Part shown: piece by piece, positions 26,563 through 36,032 of the stretch
Numbering within the stretch: the first letter of the stretch is position 1
Layout: the number at the start of each line of letters is the position of its first letter
From: an uncultured Atopobium sp.
Lineage (GTDB): Bacteria > Actinomycetota > Coriobacteriia > Coriobacteriales > Atopobiaceae
Direction of reading: 5' to 3'
DNA: 64,000 nt
Assembly (NCBI GenBank): GCA_937997345.1
Contig: CALKTD010000017.1
Span: 39,787-103,786, forward strand
Notes under the pieces: generated by a model
Seen by the model: only the letters and a program-made list of their open reading frames with translations
Told to the model about the DNA's origin: nothing
Database searches by the model: none
Translations under genes and position numbers: made by a program

Positions 26563-28243
26563 CACCCTACACAATGAAACACTAAGAAACGTTGGCTTTC
26601 ATGCAGGCGCGAATTTCATTGTCGACACAGAAGACTCTGAGGCACATAACAAAGTTGGTAAAACCACTTTTTTGCGGCTAATTGATGTTGCGATGGGTGC
26701 GAAAAATAAAAAGCTAATTTATACAGACGCAGACACAAATACAGAGACAACGGAGCTACGCAAATTTATCGAGAACAACAAAATCGCAGTCGAACTTGTT
26801 CTCACCGACAGTTTTGATTCAGAGCAAAACGACACGGATGTTTTGCTTCGTATCGATTTATTTTCAAATGGGAACTACTACATAAATGGGAAGCAAGCCA
26901 AGCAAAAAGACTATTATGCGGAACTCAACAAGCTCTTGTTTGCTAATGAACCAAATGTTCCGACCTTTAGGGAACTAATTGGATCCTTCGTGCGCGTAAG
27001 CGTCGGAGGAGATAACAGTGCCTTTCTAAAGATTCTTCCGTACGGCAACAACGCTAAATATAGGAGTGTTTACAATTTTCTCTTCAAGATTTCCAACCCT
27101 AAAATAGATAAGCAAATCAATGATCTTCAAACTGATTTAAATCAATCGGAACGTGCGGAGAAAAAATACAAAGCCGTTAACCATGTTGAAGATGTTGATG
27201 TCCAAGAGAAAATACTTCACGAATATGAAATTGAGTATGAATCAATCAAAGCGTCGCTTGACGACATGGTTGATGCGAATTCCTACAAGAACAACAGAGA
27301 TGAAATTACCCGTATTAGAACTGAATACGCCGAACTGACACGTCAGATTGCAGATATTGACTATGAGCTCATGCGTAATGAGAGTGCAATCTCATCTGCT
27401 GAGAAAGAACGTGAAAGAACTGCAGATATAGAGCTTGCTCGTAATTTTTATAACGAAGTTCATGAGCTCCTGCCAAGCATAAGCGTCAGCTTCGAAGAAA
27501 TGGTCCACTTTAACGAGTGCTTATGCGATAACCGAATCTCTTATTTTGCAAATCTTCACAAGACCCTTGAATCAAAAAGGGATGAGCTCAAGCAACGTGT
27601 AGACACTATTACAGGTAAAAATTCAAATTTAATGGCTCTAATCGAGCAAAGTTGCCTTAGTGAATATGAATCCCTGCAGGAGCGACTTACAGATACTGCT
27701 GGTCAAATCGGTAAGAGAAGAGATATTATTACAACCTTAAATAACTTTAAAATGCATCAAGACAATCTAAATAAGCAAATCGAAAATGCAAAGAGAGTCT
27801 CTGCAGAGCAAACATTCTCATATGAAATGACCGATGCATTCAATAAGTATTTCAAGCAAATGGCATATACCTTTACCAACGAAAGACCCGTCATTGTTTA
27901 TGTTGAAGATCGCAGCAAATTTCCTATTCAGATCGAAGCGTTACAAGGAACAAGTACGGGCTCTCGTAAAGCTCTAATAGCTGCTTATGATTTTTCATAT
28001 CAGTTGTTTGCACGCGAGCAACATATGCATGTTCCGAATTTCATCATTCATGACATTCTTGAAAATATTGAAGGAAACGTACTCAAGAAGATTATTGAGA
28101 CTTCAGAAAAAATCGGCACACAGTATATTGTAGCCATTCTCAAGGAGAAGCTTGACTCTTCAGGTATTGATGAGGCTACGCAAAGAAAGCTTCAGGTGCT
28201 TCAACTGTCTAAAGATGACAAGTTGTTCACCCGGAACGGTTAA
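26534..28243 (+). CDS. ABC-3C ATPase (DUF2326-type SMC/RecF-like)
   Basis: A 569-residue ABC ATPase of the Rad50/SMC type. Walker A is in NKVGKTTFLRLID (about residues 44-56). A long coiled-coil middle runs from about 205 to 440. The C-terminal segment TSTGSRKALIAAYDFSYQ is signature-like and VPNFIIHDILENIEG stands at the Walker B position. DUF2326-type ATPases are the sensor part of ABC-3C conflict systems. A strong GGAGG precedes the ATG at 26534; the frame extends upstream, but that part overlaps the middle component. Confidence 0.75.
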   Translation: MFIKLLRIINTLHNETLRNVGFHAGANFIVDTEDSEAHNKVGKTTFLRLIDVAMGAKNKKLIYTDADTNTETTELRKFIENNKIAVELVLTDSFDSEQNDTDVLLRIDLFSNGNYYINGKQAKQKDYYAELNKLLFANEPNVPTFRELIGSFVRVSVGGDNSAFLKILPYGNNAKYRSVYNFLFKISNPKIDKQINDLQTDLNQSERAEKKYKAVNHVEDVDVQEKILHEYEIEYESIKASLDDMVDANSYKNNRDEITRIRTEYAELTRQIADIDYELMRNESAISSAEKERERTADIELARNFYNEVHELLPSISVSFEEMVHFNECLCDNRISYFANLHKTLESKRDELKQRVDTITGKNSNLMALIEQSCLSEYESLQERLTDTAGQIGKRRDIITTLNNFKMHQDNLNKQIENAKRVSAEQTFSYEMTDAFNKYFKQMAYTFTNERPVIVYVEDRSKFPIQIEALQGTSTGSRKALIAAYDFSYQLFAREQHMHVPNFIIHDILENIEGNVLKKIIETSEKIGTQYIVAILKEKLDSSGIDEATQRKLQVLQLSKDDKLFTRNG

Positions 28244-28260
28244 TCGAGCATATCTAAATT

Positions 28261-28291
28261 GGCCCGAAGCTTAGTAACAGAGTTTCGGGCC
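28261..28291 (+). terminator. Terminator of the ABC-3C operon
   Basis: Stem GGCCCGAA/TTCGGGCC with a 15-base loop, 18 bp beyond the ATPase stop and followed by the T-rich TTACTTTAAAAG. Confidence 0.7.
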
Positions 28292-28817
28292 TTACTTTAA
28301 AAGATGCTTTTCATTAGTTCCTCATTGGTATCTTATGGGAATTAGCAAATACTGAAATACTTGAAATATTCCACCAGCAGCTTGCCGATAACGCTCATCA
28401 TAGTTTTACACTTTACACCATCCTCGAGCAACAATATGAACGCATTAGTATTCCCCACATAGGCTTTGCGCACAGTCCTATCGAACACCTTATGTAAAAG
28501 ACTCTCCCCGAACACCTGCCGACCATCGTGACTGATAGTCTCGCTCACCTAGACAGTCTCGACGTACCACACGCTCAACATGCTTGTGTACAACAGCACA
28601 GACAGTATTAACTGGAGAAAGAGGCATTACCTGATGGGTTTCGATCCCACAACATGCGCATTGATGGGGGGGGATTTATCGGAGACGGTAGAAGCCAATA
28701 AGGAAGATACTAATAGCATTTTCAGCGATAATCGCCTACCTAAAAGTGCACATATCCAAATATTACACAAAATGCAATAATTTCTCCTGAAGTAAAATGC
28801 GTTCATCAGGAGTTATC
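28292..28817. other. Intergenic, no gene supported
   Basis: About 525 bp. Short open frames on both strands lack ribosome-binding sites and recognisable motifs. A vaguely tRNA-like stretch near 28632-28662 is not convincing. It probably holds the promoter of the large unknown gene. Confidence 0.5.
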
Positions 28818-31076
28818 ATGCATGTTAACGATGAAGACAAGCCCGAAGTTCAGTTCTCCTTCGAGGAATTGCCAGTGCTTCTACCTGGTACAACAGATAA
28901 TGTCAGCGCTCAGGATCAAAACGAGCCCATCCATATCGAGTTCGACGAGAGCATTGATAAGGCAGAGCGAGAAGATTACATCGTCGCTGCGGCTATAGGT
29001 ACTTTCTCAGGCGTACTCAACATTTTCTGGCAAAAGCGGTTTGACCTGTTCGAAGCTCACACTTGGGGTAGAAAAAAGATAGAAAATTTTGTCTTCAATG
29101 TCGCCAAGGACTCAGGGTTCAAACCGGACGGGAAAGACCTGAAGGACGCAATACGTTTCCTTGAGGACATGTTTCCCCTTGCAAGCGACAAACTGACTCC
29201 CGAGTTTGGCGGTGGCCTCCAGCATCACCTGAGGGACTTCGCCCATCACCCCTCACCTGTCGGTTTTCTCATGTCGATACTTGCCCAATTCACGGGCAAG
29301 GGCTATGGCACCGATACGAGCGGCGCGTTCGTGATACTCGACCTTCCAGCAGACGCCCTCATAGGAAAGACTTTCCCTGAGAAAGTGTTCTACGGGGTGA
29401 TCATCTGGGCGGGACACCTGATGAGCGACATGGCGGGATCAAGCGGGGCATTGGGCGAGGGCGCTGGCATACCTGGCCCAATTCTTTCGTTCTTAAAAGA
29501 ACTCTCGGCACTTCCAGTCTTCAAGAACGAAGGAGCAGACAACGCCTTCTCCAAATGGGTCTCGAAGCTGTTCAACGGCACGTTGATTCGCGATACGAAC
29601 GGCAACCCCATTCGTGTTGACTTCAGAACCGAGTTTGGAGTTGCCGACCAGATTCTCTCGCAGACAAAATCAGTCATAGCCAACGAGTGCCTCGTCAGGG
29701 GATATTACTTCCTGAGTCGCTTGAAGGACGAACTCTCACGCAACGACGTGCATTCATGGAAAGACCTTGATCGCATAGACGTGAAGAGGTTAATTCCAAC
29801 CAACAAACGCTCTCTTACTCGTATGCTCACTATCTCGAGCTCCGTGTTTGTTCTCACCAACTTGGGAATTGCCGCGAGTAAGGCCGCTCTAGCATCCAAG
29901 GGTGATACCGAGAGGTTTGCAAACGAGTTACTCCTCAACCTGAATTTCATAGGAATTGCCCGGATGTCAGTAGCTATCGCAAGCGACTCCAAGTATATCG
30001 CCGAGGACTTGAAGGACTATCTCAATAAGCGTACCAAGGAGATGAATGCGTTTACGGAGGACTTCAAACTCCTCAGGCTAAATGACCGAGAGGCACGCCT
30101 CCTATTCTCTTACCAGACAATCGCCATCAAGAAAGACATAGAACTTACCAAGAATGAGGATCAACGCACTGCAAAGAGTGCCTGGCTTGAAGAATTCAAG
30201 ACTAGGCAGGCGGGCCAAATGGACTGCAATGCGGCAACATACTTCCTCGATGAGGAGAGTGCAGCAGAAGAGATGCAGAAGGCTTTCAACGAGGACATCT
30301 CCTCATGGACAACACTGCTTGTCTTGGAGCTCTGGCTCTTCAAGCCGTACTATCCCTTCGATGACGACTGGAAAGAGCGTCTGAAGGGCGTTAAATACAA
30401 GAACAATTATGCAGGGAAGGATTTTCCCAATGTACAAGGTGTCATCAATAAGAAGCAAATTAATGATGTGAAAAAGGCCTACAAGCGCTTTACAGATTTG
30501 CTTACCGGCACAAGAATCAGGACGGCAATCATTGCAGGTAGCACAGTTGCGGTTGGCATTGTGACAGCAGGAACTGCATATATTCTTGCCCCGGTCATTG
30601 CGCCTGTGATTGCCGGAGAAGTAGTTGCAGGTCTATCTGGTGCAGCCCTCACCAGTGCGAGCCTTGCCGCCGTTGGCGGTGGATCACTCGCCGCAGGCGG
30701 TCTAGGAATGGCGGGCGGCACGGCAATAATCACCGGTGGAGGCGCTTTGTTAGGCATGGCCACCACAGGCGGTGCTACACTTATCAGCGGTCTTGGTGAA
30801 CATGCAGAGCAGTATGCTCTAAGCCAATGTGCACAGTTGCTCACAGTCTGCCAGCAGCTTCCTAAAGACAGTAGCTCAACAAGCTCCTTCATACTCCGTG
30901 CAAAAGACCAAATCGAGCGAGTGCGCGATAAATGCCTTGAGCACATTGACACTGAAAAAGCAAAAGACAAAGAGTGTAACCGAAAAGCAATCAAATCAAT
31001 AACGAAGGCAGCCAAGTACCTAGAGAGGTGCGAAAAAGAGCTGCAAAAGCTAGCGGACAATACTTTAAAGGCATAA
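28818..31076 (+). CDS. Large unknown protein with glycine-rich membrane-active segment
   Basis: A 752-residue protein I cannot assign. The N-terminal half has a conserved-looking block (GGGLQHHLRDFAHHPSPVGF, then a hydrophobic run LMSILAQFTG; about 135-170) and another hydrophobic region at VIIWAGHLMSDMAG. Residues about 565-680 are a long Gly/Ala-rich hydrophobic stretch with many small-x3-small spacings (AAGGLGMAGGTAIITGGG), as in pore-forming or membrane-inserting helices. The C-terminus is a charged helix. CAGGAG before the ATG at 28818 sets the start. It lies between the ABC-3C operon and a tRNA, in an accessory block, so a conflict or toxin role is plausible but unproven. Confidence 0.6.
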   Translation: MHVNDEDKPEVQFSFEELPVLLPGTTDNVSAQDQNEPIHIEFDESIDKAEREDYIVAAAIGTFSGVLNIFWQKRFDLFEAHTWGRKKIENFVFNVAKDSGFKPDGKDLKDAIRFLEDMFPLASDKLTPEFGGGLQHHLRDFAHHPSPVGFLMSILAQFTGKGYGTDTSGAFVILDLPADALIGKTFPEKVFYGVIIWAGHLMSDMAGSSGALGEGAGIPGPILSFLKELSALPVFKNEGADNAFSKWVSKLFNGTLIRDTNGNPIRVDFRTEFGVADQILSQTKSVIANECLVRGYYFLSRLKDELSRNDVHSWKDLDRIDVKRLIPTNKRSLTRMLTISSSVFVLTNLGIAASKAALASKGDTERFANELLLNLNFIGIARMSVAIASDSKYIAEDLKDYLNKRTKEMNAFTEDFKLLRLNDREARLLFSYQTIAIKKDIELTKNEDQRTAKSAWLEEFKTRQAGQMDCNAATYFLDEESAAEEMQKAFNEDISSWTTLLVLELWLFKPYYPFDDDWKERLKGVKYKNNYAGKDFPNVQGVINKKQINDVKKAYKRFTDLLTGTRIRTAIIAGSTVAVGIVTAGTAYILAPVIAPVIAGEVVAGLSGAALTSASLAAVGGGSLAAGGLGMAGGTAIITGGGALLGMATTGGATLISGLGEHAEQYALSQCAQLLTVCQQLPKDSSSTSSFILRAKDQIERVRDKCLEHIDTEKAKDKECNRKAIKSITKAAKYLERCEKELQKLADNTLKA

Positions 31077-31083
31077 AGCAACT

Positions 31084-31291
31084 ATGGATGCGTATACCGG
31101 AACTTTAATCGGCGGGTTAATCGGCTTTCTGTCCAGCCTAGTCGTTCAAATTGCGATGAGATTCGGATATCCTGCTGCGACGAGCGCGATTATATGCATC
31201 GTTCACGACTAATGGAGCTTGATGGCAACTGGAAAGAACATTCGATGCCGATGGAAGACGCATGGACCAAAATAAACCTTAAACGAGTGTA
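31084..31291 (+). pseudogene. Possible small membrane protein, frameshifted remnant
   Basis: An ATG 8 bases after the previous stop opens a 42-codon frame (MDAYTGTLIGGLIGFLSSLVV), a clear membrane helix, ending at 31212. In another frame the coding potential continues (DYMHRSRLMELDGNWKEH...) to 31291. One frameshift would join them into a one-helix protein with a soluble tail about 70 residues long. Either a truncated functional peptide or a broken gene of the accessory block. Confidence 0.35.
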
Positions 31292-31342
31292 ATGAACGAT
31301 TTTATATTCAGTTGCAAGACGGAATCACAGTGCGTAAAAGAA

Positions 31343-31370
31343 AACCCAACCTGTTTTTACAGGTTGGGTT
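31343..31370 (-). terminator. Terminator of tRNA-fMet
   Basis: Perfect 12-bp stem AACCCAACCTGT with a short loop, followed on the minus strand by TTTTCTTTT, 11 bases past the tRNA CCA end. Confidence 0.85.
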
Positions 31371-31381
31371 TGAAATTCTTA

Positions 31382-31458
<77 letters not shown>

Positions 31459-31676
31459 ATGTATACGCTTCTGCGCGAACAAGTATTATACCTCCACAGC
31501 CACAGCGAGTCAAGCAAGATCGACGATTTTCTCGCCATAAAAGTGTGAGCTGTACGCGCGGAAACCAAGAAAGTTGCGATGCCGTCAGCAGAATTGGGGT
31601 CAGACGGCTAAACTATTTATACTGTCTTTGGGGCGCGCTGTGCTTGCGCCAAACAGCTATCGAAGGACTTTTAAGG

Positions 31677-33224
31677 ATGACATTACACGAGCTCCTGGCG
31701 CTCTTTACCAGCAAGAACATCGAGTACACTACCGCGCATCTTGACGCGGTGAATCAAGACGCACAGCTTACCGATGTTGCAAGTGATTCTCGTGAGGTCA
31801 CCCCCGGTTCGCTGTTTGTTTGTAAGGGCGCAAGTTTCTCGCCAGCGTATCTGACAAGCGCGGTAGAAGCAGGAGCTGTTGCGTACCTCTGCCAGCAGTC
31901 GCTCGCGGAGGAATTGCAGGCAGTAGCGCCAAACGTGACCGCCATTTGCGTGAATGACGTGCGCCTTGCCATGGCCTACGCAGCCGCAGGTGTTGCGGGC
32001 CACCCCGACAAGAAACTCACAACCATCGGCATCACGGGCACTAAGGGCAAGTCTACCTGCTCGTATATGCTGCGCGCCATCCTTGACGGAGACGAGCCGT
32101 ACTCCAAGTGCGGCGTAATTGGCGGCATCGAGGTGTTTGACGGCAAGGACACGCAACCTGCCCACAACACCACGCCCGAGGCTCCCGAGCTATGGCGTCA
32201 CCTCAAGCACGCCGCGGAGGCTGGCCTTCCCTATGTTGATATGGAGATTTCCAGCCAGGGACTCAAGTACGACCGCACGGTTGGCCTTAATCTGAGCGTC
32301 GCAGTGTTCCTAAACATTGGAACCGATCACATTTCCCCTGTTGAACATCCTACTTTTGAAGATTACTTTGAGAGTAAACTGAAGATTTTTGACCTTGCTC
32401 GCGTGGCTGTTATCAACAAGAATACCATGATGTTTGACCAGGTCATGAAGCGCGCGCAGAAGTGCGAGAAGATCCTAACCTTCTCCACAACTGATTCGGA
32501 TGCCACCGTTTGGGCGGACGAAATCACCCCTCACCAGGGCATGGTGACGTTCACCGTGCACACCCCAACCTGGACCGGCGCGGCCGCGCTGCCCATGTCC
32601 GGCCTCTTCAACGTGGAGAACGCTCTTGCAGCAATCACCGTTGCCGACTACCTGGGTATTCGCGAGAAGGACGCTGTACTTCCGCTGATGAACGTTAAGG
32701 TGCCAGGCCGCATGGAGCTGCTGAACTCGCCTGACAATAAGGTAACAGGCTTGGTCGACTACGCCCACAACAAGCTTTCCTACCAGAAGCTTTTCTCGTC
32801 AACGTCCAAGGAATTCCCTGGTTATGGCCGCTATGTAGTCATGGGAGCCGTTGGCGGCAAAGCGTACAACCGTCGCCAGGAGCTGCCAGAAGAGGCCGCC
32901 AAGTGGGCAGATCTGATGATTTACACCACCGAGGACTGCAACATGGAAGACCCTGCGGTGATTTGCGCGCAGATGTCCAAGGCCACGCCCAAGGGCGCCG
33001 CGCACAAAATTATCCTTGACCGCTACGACGCCATTTACGAGGCAGTTTCCGCAGCTTACGACGACCCTCGCCCAGCGCTGGTGTACCTGCTTGCCAAGGG
33101 CGACGAGCCGTTCAACATTATCGGCGGCAAGCACGTTCCGTGGATGACGGACGCTGCCGCATTCAAGGCTGCTGTTCGCGCCAAGCTGGACGAGCGCGCT
33201 GGTCGCGCACCGGCAACGCACTAG
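31677..33224 (+). CDS. murE: MurE-like UDP-MurNAc-tripeptide synthetase
   Basis: A 515-residue Mur ligase adding the third amino acid to UDP-MurNAc-L-Ala-D-Glu in the cytosol. The ATP site GITGTKGKST is at about residue 117, the carbamylated-Lys/Mg region and MEISSQGL are present, and GRMELL and DYAHNKLSY mark the later domains. The residues replacing the DAP-specificity DNPR loop read E-D-C-N (TTEDCNMEDP), so it is not a standard meso-DAP enzyme and may add lysine or another diamine. The ATG at 31677 starts the MurE fold; the open frame upstream runs over the tRNA gene and is not coding. Confidence 0.85.
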   Translation: MTLHELLALFTSKNIEYTTAHLDAVNQDAQLTDVASDSREVTPGSLFVCKGASFSPAYLTSAVEAGAVAYLCQQSLAEELQAVAPNVTAICVNDVRLAMAYAAAGVAGHPDKKLTTIGITGTKGKSTCSYMLRAILDGDEPYSKCGVIGGIEVFDGKDTQPAHNTTPEAPELWRHLKHAAEAGLPYVDMEISSQGLKYDRTVGLNLSVAVFLNIGTDHISPVEHPTFEDYFESKLKIFDLARVAVINKNTMMFDQVMKRAQKCEKILTFSTTDSDATVWADEITPHQGMVTFTVHTPTWTGAAALPMSGLFNVENALAAITVADYLGIREKDAVLPLMNVKVPGRMELLNSPDNKVTGLVDYAHNKLSYQKLFSSTSKEFPGYGRYVVMGAVGGKAYNRRQELPEEAAKWADLMIYTTEDCNMEDPAVICAQMSKATPKGAAHKIILDRYDAIYEAVSAAYDDPRPALVYLLAKGDEPFNIIGGKHVPWMTDAAAFKAAVRAKLDERAGRAPATH

Positions 33225-33279
33225 CTGCGCCGCTACCTGGCGAGAAACCCGTTCACTAGCAGTATTTCCGCACAAGAAA

Positions 33280-33310
33280 GCCCGGTACCCACACGAAGTG
33301 GATACCGGGC
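33280..33310. terminator. Hairpin terminator between murE and phosphoketolase
   Basis: Inverted repeat around GCCCGGTA/TACCGGGC with a CCACACGAAGTGG centre. On the minus strand it is followed by TTTCTTGT, so it mainly terminates phosphoketolase transcripts and may serve murE as well. Confidence 0.75.
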
Positions 33311-33375
33311 GGAAGGCACGTATGTGCAGGTAGCGCGCGACACGCGTGCGGCGTGCGCAGCGCAGCCCAAACGTG

Positions 33376-35847
33376 TTACTCGTTGTCGCCTGCGGTTGCC
33401 TGAGTTGCAGAGATGCTCTGATCAGCATCAGAAGCGTCTGGCCAAGACCAGTCGGTAAATGCTGGGTGATCATAGCCCTTCTCGACAGCAAACTCAAAGG
33501 CTTCGGTGCGGAACTTCTCCCACTCGTCAATCTGATCTGCCCACTTCTGAGCATCGATCATGCGGAGAGCGTCAGCAGCAAGTGCCCAACGGTCCATGTT
33601 GTTCAGGCGCAGCATATCGTAAGGAGTTGTGGTGGAACCCTGCTCCTCATAACCGTGAACGTTGAAGTTGTCGTGGTTTGGACGGTTCCAAATCAGGCGA
33701 CGAACAGAACCAGCGTAAGCGTGGAATGCAAAGAGAACTGGCTTGTCTGCGGAGAAGAGCTTGGTGAACTCCTCATCGGAGAGAGCCTCGTTGTTCTCGG
33801 AAGCATTCTGAATCTTGAGCAGGTCAACAACGTTGACGAAGCGAGCCTTGATGCCCAGCTTGCCAAGCATGTCAAGAGCTGCCAGGAGCTCCTGGGTTGG
33901 GACATCACCGCAGGATGCGAGGACAATGTCCTCCTCGCCAGCCTCAGCGTTGGAAGCCCACTTCCACTCCTTAGCGCCAACTGCAAGCTCCTCGCGAGCC
34001 TCGTCGAGGGTTACCCACGTTGGAGCAGGCTGCTTACCAGCGAAGATTGCGTTGATGCAGTTTGTGGAGGTGTAGCACTTCTCGCCAACTGCAAGCAGAA
34101 GGTTAGCATCTGCTGGGAAGTAGATGTTAGTGATGTGGTCGTTGTTGAAGCTCTTGTTGAGCATGATGTCAACAAAACCAGGATCCTGGTGAGAGAATCC
34201 GTTGTGATCCTGACGCCAAACGTGGCTGGAAAGAACCAGGTTAAGAGCAGAAATAGGCTTGCGCCATGGAATGTGGCGGACGGTAGCCTCAAGCCACTTA
34301 GCGTGTTGGTTAATCATAGAGTCAATGATGTGGACAAATGACTCGTAGCTGGACCAGATACCGTGGCGGCCAGTTAGGGTGTAGCCCTCAAGCAGACCCT
34401 CGCACTGGTGCTCGGAAAGCTGCTCGATAACGTTACCAACTGGGGAGATATGCTCATCATTCTCAAAGTCGTCGTTAAAGCCGCCAAACCACTGCTTGTC
34501 GGTTACCTGGAAGGAAGGCTGCAGACGGTTGGATGCAGTCTCGTCAGGTCCGAAGATACGGAACTCAGAACGGTTGCTGTTAATGAGCTCAGCGGTGTAC
34601 TCGCCAAGGACACGAGTTGCCTCAGTGGCACCAAAGCCGTGGCCCTTCTCGGCAACTGGAATCTCGTACTTCTTTGCGTCAGGAAGAACGAGGTTGCGGC
34701 GGATTGCACCACCATTTGCGTTAGGGTTAGCGCCAAGACGGAGGTCACCCTTAGGCATGAAGGAAGTAACCTCTGGACGGATTGCGCCCTTCTCGGTAAA
34801 GAGAGTCTCTGGCTTGTAGGAGCTCATCCAGTCGCGAAGAACCTGGAAGTGAGCCTCGGTGTCGCGAGCGGATGCCAGTGGAACCTGGTGTGCACGCCAA
34901 GAGCCCTCGGTCTTCTTGCCGTCGATGTAAGGAGGGCAAGTCCAACCCTTAGGGGTGCGGAAGATGATCATTGGGTAGTAAGGACGGGATGCGTCACCTG
35001 CGGCAACGCGAGTCTTGATTGCACAGATCTCGTTGAAGACAGCCTCGAGCAGAGCTGCGAAACGACGATGGATGGATGCGTGATCCTCGTCGTCGAAGCC
35101 AGCAACAAAGTTGTATGGGTGATAGCCCATGCCGCGGAAGAACTCGTCGCGCTCACCGTCGGAAATACGAGCAAGGATGGTTGGGTTAGCAATCTTGTAG
35201 CCGTTGAGGTGCAGGATTGGGAGAACAATACCATCGGTCAATGGGTCCATGAACTTGTTGGTCTGCCAAGAAGTTGCAAGTGGGCCAGTTTCTGCCTCGC
35301 CGTCGCCGACAACAGCGACTGCCAGCAGGGATGGATTGTCCAGGACAGCGCCGTATGCGTGGGACAGGGTGTAGCCCAGCTCGCCGCCCTCGTGGATGGA
35401 GCCTGGAGTCTCAGGTGCGTAGTGGGAAGGAATTCCGCCTGGATAAGAGAAGCGACGGAAGAACTTCTGGAGGCCCTCTTCATCGTCGGTGATAAATGGA
35501 TAGGTCTCGCGATATGTGCCGTCGAGCAGGGACTGTGCGGTACCTGCAGGTCCACCGTGACCAGGGCCCATGAGGAAGATGGTGTTCTGATTATGGTCGC
35601 GGATGAAGCGGTTGACGTGGCCGAACAGGAAATTCAAACCTGGGGTGGTTCCCCAGTGGCCAACCAGGCGGTGCTTAACATCCTCGCGAGAAAAACCATC
35701 CTTCATAAGAGGATTGCTACGAAGATAAATCTGACCAACAGACAGGTAATTAGCTGCGCGCCAATACCTATCGACGCCGGCAAGTTCTTCCTCAGATACA
35801 GGCTGATTCAGGGTCTGCCAAGGTGTACCGTACACGGGCTGAGCCAT
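33376..35847 (-). CDS. xfp: Xylulose-5-phosphate/fructose-6-phosphate phosphoketolase
   Basis: An 823-residue TPP enzyme splitting xylulose-5-P (and often fructose-6-P) with phosphate to acetyl-P plus a smaller sugar phosphate; cytosolic central metabolism. Full family length. Motifs: [15 protein letters not shown] near the start, [20 protein letters not shown], the TPP motif [16 protein letters not shown], and C-terminal [13 protein letters not shown]. Codon use is strongly biased, as in highly expressed genes. It is monocistronic, between a terminator and an operator-bearing promoter. Confidence 0.97.
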   Translation of the reverse strand: MAQPVYGTPWQTLNQPVSEEELAGVDRYWRAANYLSVGQIYLRSNPLMKDGFSREDVKHRLVGHWGTTPGLNFLFGHVNRFIRDHNQNTIFLMGPGHGGPAGTAQSLLDGTYRETYPFITDDEEGLQKFFRRFSYPGGIPSHYAPETPGSIHEGGELGYTLSHAYGAVLDNPSLLAVAVVGDGEAETGPLATSWQTNKFMDPLTDGIVLPILHLNGYKIANPTILARISDGERDEFFRGMGYHPYNFVAGFDDEDHASIHRRFAALLEAVFNEICAIKTRVAAGDASRPYYPMIIFRTPKGWTCPPYIDGKKTEGSWRAHQVPLASARDTEAHFQVLRDWMSSYKPETLFTEKGAIRPEVTSFMPKGDLRLGANPNANGGAIRRNLVLPDAKKYEIPVAEKGHGFGATEATRVLGEYTAELINSNRSEFRIFGPDETASNRLQPSFQVTDKQWFGGFNDDFENDEHISPVGNVIEQLSEHQCEGLLEGYTLTGRHGIWSSYESFVHIIDSMINQHAKWLEATVRHIPWRKPISALNLVLSSHVWRQDHNGFSHQDPGFVDIMLNKSFNNDHITNIYFPADANLLLAVGEKCYTSTNCINAIFAGKQPAPTWVTLDEAREELAVGAKEWKWASNAEAGEEDIVLASCGDVPTQELLAALDMLGKLGIKARFVNVVDLLKIQNASENNEALSDEEFTKLFSADKPVLFAFHAYAGSVRRLIWNRPNHDNFNVHGYEEQGSTTTPYDMLRLNNMDRWALAADALRMIDAQKWADQIDEWEKFRTEAFEFAVEKGYDHPAFTDWSWPDASDADQSISATQATAGDNE

Positions 35848-35973
35848 GTGCTCCTCCTTTTTCTTTGGCTGCTACCTGCGTATTTTCGCAGATTTTGCAA
35901 CCTCGTTGCTTCCATCACCTGAGCGTTTGTTTGTTCGCACTCGGCTGAGAGCGCATAAAACAACACATACATA

Positions 35974-36001
35974 ACAGTATGATGCTTCGGCTATGTTTCA
36001 A
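35974..36001 (-). promoter_or_regulatory. Candidate phosphoketolase promoter
   Basis: On the minus strand, TTGAAA (35996-36001) and TACTGT (35974-35979) are separated by 16 bp, about 130 bp before the xfp start. A LacI-type palindrome lies 13 bp upstream of the -35 element. Confidence 0.45.
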
Positions 36002-36014
36002 GTACTACTCTAAG

Positions 36015-36032
36015 TGATAAAACGTTTTATCA
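36015..36032. promoter_or_regulatory. LacI-family operator palindrome
   Basis: Perfect 18-bp palindrome TGATAAAACGTTTTATCA with the central CG typical of LacI/CcpA-family operators. It lies upstream of the phosphoketolase promoter, and the LacI-family gene at 36438-37559 is the next gene, so this regulator is the obvious candidate ligand. Confidence 0.65.

Noticed and set aside
28632..28662. tRNA-like stretch (GGTTTCGATCCCACAACATG)
   Set aside because: Only about 15 of 24 positions match tRNA-fMet and no arms can be completed. Too weak to call a remnant.
34408..35922. 504-codon frame opposite phosphoketolase (and shorter ones at 33346-34341)
   Set aside because: Long antisense frames are a side effect of the biased codon use of the xfp gene. 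No ribosome-binding site or family resemblance.
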